Shown here piece by piece: positions 58,886-64,000 of a stretch of DNA of 64,000 nucleotides; the first letter of the stretch is position 1, and every line of letters begins with the position of its first letter. The stretch covers positions 1 to 64,000 of the forward strand of contig NZ_JABJVV010000009.1 in assembly GCF_013155545.1 (NCBI RefSeq). The letters run 5' to 3'. Made by a program: the position numbers and the translations under genes. Source of the stretch: Caenimonas soli. GTDB lineage: Bacteria; Pseudomonadota; Gammaproteobacteria; Burkholderiales; Burkholderiaceae_C. The notes beneath the pieces were generated by a model. It was not told the origin of the DNA and made no database searches. It was given only the letters and a program-made list of their open reading frames with translations.

Positions 58886-60348
58886 TTCGCGCCCTCTGTC
58901 CGGTACAGCGGAATGTGAGCCTGCACGCGGGTGCCGCGCCCCGGCTGGCTATCGATGCTGACGCTGCCCTTGAGGAGGTGCGCCCGTTCGCGCAGGCCCA
59001 CCAGTCCCAACGAATTCTGCTTGCGGGGCGCGGCTGGTTCGAAGCCTACGCCGTCATCCTGCACCCAGAGCCTCGCTTCCCCAGGGTTCACGGCAACCCC
59101 CACCGTCACCTGCCGGGCCCGGGCGTGCTTGGCGACATTGGCCAGCGATTCCTGCACCATCCGGAAAACGGCGGTGGCATACGGCTCGGGCAACTCCAGC
59201 CCCTCATCCATCTCGATCCGGCAGGGCACGCCGGTGCGTTGCGTGAAGTTCTGGGCCAACCATTCGATCGCGGGCACCAGGCCCAGGTCGTCGAGCAACA
59301 GGGGCCGCAGGTCGGCGGCGATACGGCGGGTGGCTGCCACGCTGCCATCGAGCATGGCGAGCATCTCTCCCAGCTTGGCGGCAGCGCCATGCGGATCCCC
59401 TGCCACGTTGTCTCGCACCCAGATCGTGTCCATCTTCAGCGCCGTCAGCGATTGCGCCAGTTCGTCGTGCAACTCGCGGGCGACGCGGGTCTTCTCCTGC
59501 TCGCGGATGGCGCTGGCTTCGGCGGCGAACGCGGCAAGTTCCTCCTGCGCGCGCACGCGGTCGGACACGTCGCGCAGGATGACCGTGAGCAGCTTGCCTT
59601 CAGGGGTCTGCAGCTGCGAGATCGAGGCATCCAGGGGAAATTCCTCGCCGGTCGCCCGCTTGCCGTAGATCACCGTGCCGTCCCCCATGCGGCGGGACGT
59701 GACGCCGGTGGCGGCAAACTGCCCCACATGGGCCTCGTGACTGGCCTGGTACCTCGCCGGCAGCAGCATCGCCAGGCGTTGACCGACCACCTGGGCCGCG
59801 GGCCACCCGAAGATCTTTTCGGCAGCGCGGTTGTAGAGCACGATCCGCTGGCCTTCATCGATGGTGATGATGCCATCCATCGCCGAGTCCAGCAGGCCGG
59901 CCAGGCGGGCTGCCAGGCGCATCTGCTCCCGCTCCGCCTGCACCCGCTCGGTCACATCGCGCAGGATGACGGTGAACAGCTTGCCCTCGGGCGTGTCCAG
60001 CTGGGAAATGGAAGCATCGACCGGGAACTCTTCACCGCTGGCGCGCAAGCCATACACCACGGTGCTGCCACTCATGCGTCGCGAAGTGACGCCCGTGGCC
60101 CCGAAGCGGGCCACGTGCTCGGCGTGACGTTCGCGGAAGCGCGGGGGAATCAACCGTGTCAGGGGCTTGCCCATCACCTCGGCTGCCGGCCAGCCGAAGA
60201 TGCGTTCGGCGGCGCGGTTGTACATGACGATGTTCTGATGCTGGTCGGCGGTGATGATGGCGTCCATGGCCGAATCCAACAGTCCCGCCAGCCGTGCGGC
60301 TGAGTTGTCGGAGATCGAAGGGGTTGAAGCCATGTTGCGCTCGGGCAT
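58882..60348 (-). CDS. Cytoplasmic histidine kinase with two tandem PAS domains
   Basis: 488 residues, no membrane helices. PAS1 (18-138) and PAS2 (150-268) are clear internal duplicates: NRAAERIFGWPAAEVMGKPL against NRAAEKIFGWPAAQVVGQRL. His75 (FRERHAEHV) and His204 (YQASHEAHV) fall where FixL has its haem-binding His. A HisKA_3 dimerisation domain follows with phospho-His294 (VARELHDELAQSLTALKMD), then a HATPase domain (VQESLANVAKHARARQVTV, WVQDDGVGFEP). This is NreB/NarX-type architecture. Ligand (haem, FAD or none) is not decided by sequence. Start ATG 60348; an ATG at 60333 is also possible. Confidence 0.92.
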   Translation of the reverse strand: MPERNMASTPSISDNSAARLAGLLDSAMDAIITADQHQNIVMYNRAAERIFGWPAAEVMGKPLTRLIPPRFRERHAEHVARFGATGVTSRRMSGSTVVYGLRASGEEFPVDASISQLDTPEGKLFTVILRDVTERVQAEREQMRLAARLAGLLDSAMDGIITIDEGQRIVLYNRAAEKIFGWPAAQVVGQRLAMLLPARYQASHEAHVGQFAATGVTSRRMGDGTVIYGKRATGEEFPLDASISQLQTPEGKLLTVILRDVSDRVRAQEELAAFAAEASAIREQEKTRVARELHDELAQSLTALKMDTIWVRDNVAGDPHGAAAKLGEMLAMLDGSVAATRRIAADLRPLLLDDLGLVPAIEWLAQNFTQRTGVPCRIEMDEGLELPEPYATAVFRMVQESLANVAKHARARQVTVGVAVNPGEARLWVQDDGVGFEPAAPRKQNSLGLVGLRERAHLLKGSVSIDSQPGRGTRVQAHIPLYRTEGAK

Positions 60349-60381
60349 GAGCGCAATTTACAGCACAATTGCCTCCCGCTG

Positions 60382-60621
60382 CTAGCGGTTCATCTTCTCC
60401 GGCGCCATGACGAGGATGGCCGTCATCAGGCTTGCCAGCGCACTGCAGCCCCAAAAGAGAAAAAACGCTGCTGCGTAAATCGCCTGTCGCGACCAGGGCA
60501 ATGGATGGCCGAACCAATGCAGTTCCATGGGATCCACCACAGCGAATACCACCGCCTGCAGCGCGCACGCCGCCAGGAATGCAGGCCAGGCAATCCCCAT
60601 GAGTCGGTTGACAGTGGGCAT
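60382..60621 (-). CDS. Small two- to three-helix membrane protein, unknown
   Basis: 79 residues. Hydrophobic segments IAWPAFLAACALQAVVFAVV and IYAAAFFLFWGCSALASLMT, with WFGHPLPWSRQ between. Not recognised as a named family member, although small membrane proteins of this kind often trail cco gene clusters. 21 bp after ccoH on the same strand. It may be an accessory or assembly factor of the cbb3 oxidase; this rests on position only. Not CcoS, which is shorter and starts with a different signature. Confidence 0.75.
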   Translation of the reverse strand: MPTVNRLMGIAWPAFLAACALQAVVFAVVDPMELHWFGHPLPWSRQAIYAAAFFLFWGCSALASLMTAILVMAPEKMNR

Positions 60622-60642
60622 GGCGTTGTCTCCTTGGCTCTT

Positions 60643-60912
60643 TCACGGGCTGCCTGGCAGCGGTGTCGCCGCATGGTTGCGTCCCTGCAAGGCCGGCAGC
60701 AATGCCTTGCCGTGTTGCGCCGCAAGCGTCTTGTTGATCTCCATGCCGCGGCGATAGTAGTCTTCGGCCACCACCGGGTCGGGCGTGCCCACGGCGATCC
60801 ACACGGTCGCGATCCCGGCAACGACCACCACGGCCGGCCCGGCAATCACCATCCAGACCAGGGGAAACTTCCACCAGGGGGCATCCGGCCGGTCTGCGCT
60901 GACGTTCTTCAT
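60643..60912 (-). CDS. ccoH: FixH/CcoH family cbb3 oxidase assembly protein
   Basis: 89 residues, short for FixH. One membrane helix (FPLVWMVIAGPAVVVVAGIA), then TPDPVVAEDYYRRGMEINKT; the D-x-V-x-x-DYY-x-x-G block is the family signature. The periplasmic tail is truncated relative to long FixH proteins, as usual in beta-proteobacteria. Start ATG 60912, 10 bp after the ccoG stop. Required for stable assembly of the cbb3 oxidase. Confidence 0.88.
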   Translation of the reverse strand: MKNVSADRPDAPWWKFPLVWMVIAGPAVVVVAGIATVWIAVGTPDPVVAEDYYRRGMEINKTLAAQHGKALLPALQGRNHAATPLPGSP

Positions 60913-60922
60913 GAGGCCTCTC

Positions 60923-62356
60923 CTAACGGGGAACAATGAACACCGACTTCTCGCCTACGTGGGCGTCGCCCGCGGCGTCGCCGATTCGGAACTCGATGGG
61001 ATGCGAGCCCGGGTCGGCCGAGCCGTAGGCGATCTGCAGCCGCACCGGCACCCAGCGGGACTCGGCGGGTCCCACCTCGACTTCGGCTTCCGATGCAATG
61101 GCGAGGCCTGCCAGTCCACGAGCCGAGATGCGGTAACGCTGGGGCTGCTCCGTCGCATTCATGATCTGAAGCCGGTAGACGTTCTCCAGCTTGCCGCCTG
61201 CGACGATCCGCGAAAGAGCCGCCCGGTCGCGCACCACGTCGACCTTCAATGGCGTGCGGGCGACCAGGCTGGCCAGGACGCCGACGCACAAGGCCAGCAG
61301 CACGCAGGTGTAAATGAGCACGCGCGGGCGCAGTACTCGGCGCCACATCCGGCCCGCGTCCCACTGCCCAGCCAGGGCGTTCTGGGTGGTGAAGCGGATC
61401 AGCCCGCGCGGATAGTTCATCTTGTCCATCACCGTGTCGCACACGTCCACGCAAGCGGCGCAGCCTATGCATTCGTATTGCAGGCCCTGGCGGATGTCGA
61501 TGCCGGTCGGACACACCTGCACGCACAAGGTGCAATCGACGCACGAACCCAGCGCCAGCGCGGAAAGCTCCGCCTTGCGCGAACGGGCGCCGCGCGGTTC
61601 GCCCCGCTCCGCGTCGTAGCTGACGATCAGCGTGTCGGCATCGAACATGGCGCTCTGGAAGCGTGCATAAGGGCACATGTACTTGCAGACCTGCTCGCGC
61701 AGGAAACCGGCATTGCCGTAAGTGGCGAAACCGTAGAAGAACACCCAGAACACTTCCCAGGAACTCATGCGGGCCTGCAGGAATTCCATGCCGAGCTCCC
61801 GGATCGGCGAGAAATAGCCCACGAAGGTGAAACCCGTCCACAATCCCAGGCCGATCCAGAGGAAGTGCTTGAACCACTTCTTCACCAGCTTCTCCAACGA
61901 CATCGGCGCGCCGTCCAGGCGCATGCGCGCGCCGCGATCACCCTCCACCTTGCGCTCGATCCACAGGAATATCTCGGTGTACACGGTCTGCGGGCAAGCG
62001 AAGCCGCACCACAGTCGCCCTGCCACCGCGGTGAACAGGAACAGCGCGAGCGCACTGATCACCAGCAGGCCGGTGAGATAGATGAAATCCTGCGGGTACA
62101 GCACCAGGCCGAAGATGTAGAAGCGGCGCGCCCCCAGGTCGAACAACACCGCCTGGCGCTGGCCCCACTCCAGCCAGGGTATCCCATAGAACACCAGCTG
62201 GGTCAACGCGACGAAGCACCAGCGCCACCGCGAGAAGAAGCCCGATACCGAGCGCGGATAGATCTTCCTCTGCGCTTCGTAGAGCGACTCACCCTCGCCC
62301 TGGGATGGCACGGGAACGATGGGGATGACCTTGCGCGTGGTGGCGGAAGACTGCAA
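60923..62356 (-). CDS. ccoG: cbb3 oxidase accessory protein CcoG (FixG/RdxA)
   Basis: 477 residues. Membrane helices in the N-terminal half, with GRLWCGFACPQTVYTEIFLW (conserved CGFxCPQ) and EQVCKYMCPYARFQSAMFDA. Two 4Fe-4S clusters follow: CVDCTLCVQVCPTGIDIR and ECIGCAACVDVCDTVMDKM. The C-terminal Ig-like domain FixG_C ends the protein. It handles copper reduction for cbb3 assembly. The start is TTG at 62354-62356: GGAAG lies 7 nt upstream, directly after the ccoP stop, and no ATG precedes the conserved region. Confidence 0.95.
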   Translation of the reverse strand: MQSSATTRKVIPIVPVPSQGEGESLYEAQRKIYPRSVSGFFSRWRWCFVALTQLVFYGIPWLEWGQRQAVLFDLGARRFYIFGLVLYPQDFIYLTGLLVISALALFLFTAVAGRLWCGFACPQTVYTEIFLWIERKVEGDRGARMRLDGAPMSLEKLVKKWFKHFLWIGLGLWTGFTFVGYFSPIRELGMEFLQARMSSWEVFWVFFYGFATYGNAGFLREQVCKYMCPYARFQSAMFDADTLIVSYDAERGEPRGARSRKAELSALALGSCVDCTLCVQVCPTGIDIRQGLQYECIGCAACVDVCDTVMDKMNYPRGLIRFTTQNALAGQWDAGRMWRRVLRPRVLIYTCVLLALCVGVLASLVARTPLKVDVVRDRAALSRIVAGGKLENVYRLQIMNATEQPQRYRISARGLAGLAIASEAEVEVGPAESRWVPVRLQIAYGSADPGSHPIEFRIGDAAGDAHVGEKSVFIVPR

Positions 62357-62370
62357 AGCGAAGCTTCCGT

Positions 62371-63288
62371 TCAGGGCTTGGCCGCAACGGCATTGTTGGA
62401 CAGGCCCCAGACATAGGCGCCCAGCAGCTGGATCTGCGCCTCGGTGAGCTTGCCGGCCTGCCCCGGCATGTCGCTGGTCTTGCCGCCGTTGATGATCGCG
62501 ACGATGGCCGGTTCGCCCCAGCCGTGCAGCCAGATGTCGTCGGTGAGGTTGGGTGCGCCCAGGGCCGCGTTGCCCTTGCCGTCGATCCCATGGCAGGCGG
62601 CGCAGGCCGTGAACTTGCTTCTGCCGAGCTGGCCGCGCAGCGAGTCGTGCGGGCTGTTGGAGAGGCTCAGCACATAGTTGGCGACGTTCTTGACGTCATC
62701 GCTGGTCCCCACGGCCGCGGCCATCGGGGGCATCTGCCCATGGCGCCCGCCGGTAATGGTCTCGATGATCTTCTCGGGCGTGCCCCCGAACAGCCAGTCC
62801 TTGTCGGTCAGGTTCGGAAAGCCCTTGCTGCCGCGCGCGTCCGAGCCGTGGCATTGGGCGCAGTTGTTCATGAACAAGCGCTCACCGATGGCCATGGCGT
62901 GGGGATCGCCGGCCAGTTCTTCCGCCTTGCGCGCCGCGAACTGGGAATACAAGGGCGCAAGCTCCTGCTTGGCCTTCTCCACCTCGGCGTCGTACTCGCC
63001 CCGTTGCGTCCAGCGCAGCTCGCCCTCATAGGAGCCCAGGCCGGGATAGGCCACCAGGTACAGCATGCCGAACACGATGGTCAGCACGAACAGCCACATC
63101 CACCAGCGCGGCATGGGATTGTTCATTTCCCGCAGATCCTCGTCCCAGACATGGCCCGTGGTGTTGTCGCCGTCGGAAACCACCTTCTTGCGCGCGGTGA
63201 TCCACAGAAGCAGCAGACAGGCCAGGATGCTGACGAACGTCACGCCCGCCACATAGATCGACCAGTAATCCGAATTGAAATCGCTCAT
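62371..63288 (-). CDS. ccoP: cbb3-type cytochrome c oxidase diheme subunit III
   Basis: 305 residues. Two membrane helices (GVTFVSILACLLLLWITARK and WWMWLFVLTIVFGMLYLVAY) and two c-type haem sites, CAQCH at 143-147 and CAACH at 229-233, with axial Met in GQMPPMAA and SDMPGQAG. GHVWDEDLREMNNPMPRWW between the helices is the CcoP hallmark. Passes electrons from soluble cytochromes to the catalytic subunit. ATG at 63288, chosen by family N-terminus; 14 bp after ccoQ. Confidence 0.96.
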   Translation of the reverse strand: MSDFNSDYWSIYVAGVTFVSILACLLLLWITARKKVVSDGDNTTGHVWDEDLREMNNPMPRWWMWLFVLTIVFGMLYLVAYPGLGSYEGELRWTQRGEYDAEVEKAKQELAPLYSQFAARKAEELAGDPHAMAIGERLFMNNCAQCHGSDARGSKGFPNLTDKDWLFGGTPEKIIETITGGRHGQMPPMAAAVGTSDDVKNVANYVLSLSNSPHDSLRGQLGRSKFTACAACHGIDGKGNAALGAPNLTDDIWLHGWGEPAIVAIINGGKTSDMPGQAGKLTEAQIQLLGAYVWGLSNNAVAAKP

Positions 63289-63302
63289 GGCGGCGCTCAC
63301 GA

Positions 63303-63440
63303 TCAGTCTTGTTGGAAGGGAATGCCTGCCGCTTCGTCGAAGCGGGAGCGGTTGCCGCGTGAATAGGCCCACCAGGCGATGGCCAGGAAGGTGATGAACG
63401 AGGCCAGCGTGGCCGCGATGCGCAGGGTCGTGACGTCCAT
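63303..63440 (-). CDS. ccoQ: cbb3-type cytochrome c oxidase subunit CcoQ/FixQ
   Basis: 45 residues: MDVTTLRIAATLASFITFLA, then IAWWAYSRGNRSRFDEAA, a single membrane helix followed by a short charged tail with the F-x-EAA-x-LPF-like ending (FDEAAGIPFQQD). Size and position between ccoO and ccoP are diagnostic. It stabilises the oxidase. ATG at 63438-63440 with AAGGAG-like sequence upstream. Confidence 0.93.
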   Translation of the reverse strand: MDVTTLRIAATLASFITFLAIAWWAYSRGNRSRFDEAAGIPFQQD

Positions 63441-63457
63441 TTGAGAGGCTCCTTGTC

Positions 63458-64000
63458 TTACTTGAGGGCCAGGCCCAGGCCCTGGAGGTAGGCGACCATG
63501 GCCTCCATCTCGGTCTTGCCTTTCACCTCGGCGGCGGCCTGGGCGATCTCGGCGTCGGTGTAGGGAACGCCCACCATCCGCAAGGCCTTCATGCGCGGGG
63601 CCATGCCGGCGGCGTCCACCTTGTTCTTCTCCAGCCAGGGGTAAGCGGGCATGTTGGACTCGGGCACCAGGTCCCGCGGGTTGTTCAGGTGGATACGGTG
63701 CCACTCGTCGCTGTACTTGCCTCCCACCCGATGGAGGTCGGGACCGGTTCGCTTGCTGCCCCACTGGAACGGATGGTCGTAGACGAACTCGCCCGCCACC
63801 GAGTAGTGGCCGTAGCGCAGGGTTTCCGCGCGGAACGGCCGGATCATCTGGGAGTGGCAGTTGTAGCAACCCTCGCGCAGGTAAATGTCGCGCCCGGCCA
63901 GCTGCAGCGCGGTGTAGGGCTTGACGCCGGTCACCGGCTGGGTTGTCGATTTCTGGAAGAACAGCGGCACGATCTCCACGGCGCCGCCTATGGCGACCAC
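63458..64000 (-). CDS. ccoO: cbb3-type cytochrome c oxidase monohaem subunit II, C-terminal part (5' end outside window)
   Basis: The last 180 codons are visible; the start lies beyond 64000. Haem c site CYNCH in [20 protein letters not shown], then [20 protein letters not shown] and the axial Met region [34 protein letters not shown] precedes the haem and joins it to the membrane anchor. Full match to CcoO/FixO. ccoN should follow just outside the window. Confidence 0.96.
   Translation of the reverse strand: MVAIGGAVEIVPLFFQKSTTQPVTGVKPYTALQLAGRDIYLREGCYNCHSQMIRPFRAETLRYGHYSVAGEFVYDHPFQWGSKRTGPDLHRVGGKYSDEWHRIHLNNPRDLVPESNMPAYPWLEKNKVDAAGMAPRMKALRMVGVPYTDAEIAQAAAEVKGKTEMEAMVAYLQGLGLALK

Noticed and set aside
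58882..60348. Calling the kinase FixL
   Set aside because: It has HisKA_3 instead of the FixL-type HisKA domain, and the haem-type His is also common in non-haem PAS domains.

Overview
This 64 kb window is GC-rich and densely coded. It looks like a chromosomal segment of a beta-proteobacterium of the order Burkholderiales, perhaps Comamonadaceae or a close relative. That placement is inferred from the mix of family III CoA-transferases, a Bug-type solute receptor, TRAP transporters and a ccoNOQP-ccoGH cluster. No tRNA, rRNA, insertion sequence, phage gene or CRISPR array was seen. No intergenic gap is much longer than about 220 bp, and base composition looks uniform.

Layout. (1) 1-772: start of pntA (transhydrogenase alpha), cut by the window edge. 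(2) 886-15526: a CoA-dependent catabolic locus. It holds two feruloyl-CoA-synthase-like ligases, a MaoC hydratase, two paralogous NmrA-type reductases, a dienoyl-CoA-reductase-like SDR, an MFS permease, a TetR regulator, a fused enoyl-CoA hydratase/3-hydroxyacyl-CoA dehydrogenase, a family III CoA-transferase, an iron-type alcohol dehydrogenase and a Bug receptor. An inverted repeat, TTAAC-N3-GTTAA, lies in each of its promoters, and the TetR gene is the likely owner. (3) 15543-18003: esterase, DODA-type dioxygenase and a divergent LysR. (4) 18008-38810: a second acid-catabolism locus. It holds a maleate-isomerase-like and maleamate-amidase-like pair, a PEP-mutase/isocitrate-lyase family enzyme, a degenerate SDR, two CoA-transferases, an acyl-CoA dehydrogenase, a MaoC hydratase, a CitE-type lyase, two MmgE/PrpD proteins, a TRAP transporter, a HutC-type GntR regulator, a PaaK-like ligase, an amidase, a 4-hydroxybutyrate-CoA-transferase-type enzyme, a PuuE-like deacetylase and an enoyl-CoA hydratase. 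Copies of TGTNCGKACA lie at its divergent promoters and mark a probable GntR regulon. (5) 38817-44663: EamA exporter, a second TRAP system, an Asp/Glu-racemase-family protein, an FCD-type GntR and a RidA protein. (6) 44671-51844: FMN reductase, then a complete RND efflux pump with a divergent AcrR-like repressor and a 28 bp operator. (7) 51860-64000: a low-oxygen and nitrogen-oxide respiration island. It holds a DsbD_2/TauE-type membrane protein, nirK, cupin, nnrS, hemerythrin, alternative oxidase, Fnr, a lone receiver, a NarL-type regulator, a double-PAS histidine kinase, ccoH, ccoG, ccoP, ccoQ and part of ccoO.

How it works together. Regions 2 and 4 look like two peripheral pathways that import an organic acid, load it onto CoA, then hydrate, oxidise and cleave it. 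Each appears to be run by its own substrate-responsive repressor. The substrates are not identifiable from sequence: phenylpropanoid-like for region 2 and a short branched dicarboxylate for region 4 are working guesses. Region 7 joins a high-affinity cbb3 oxidase, an alternative oxidase, nitrite reduction and candidate NO-handling proteins to a kinase/regulator/Fnr cascade resembling FixLJ-FixK in layout.
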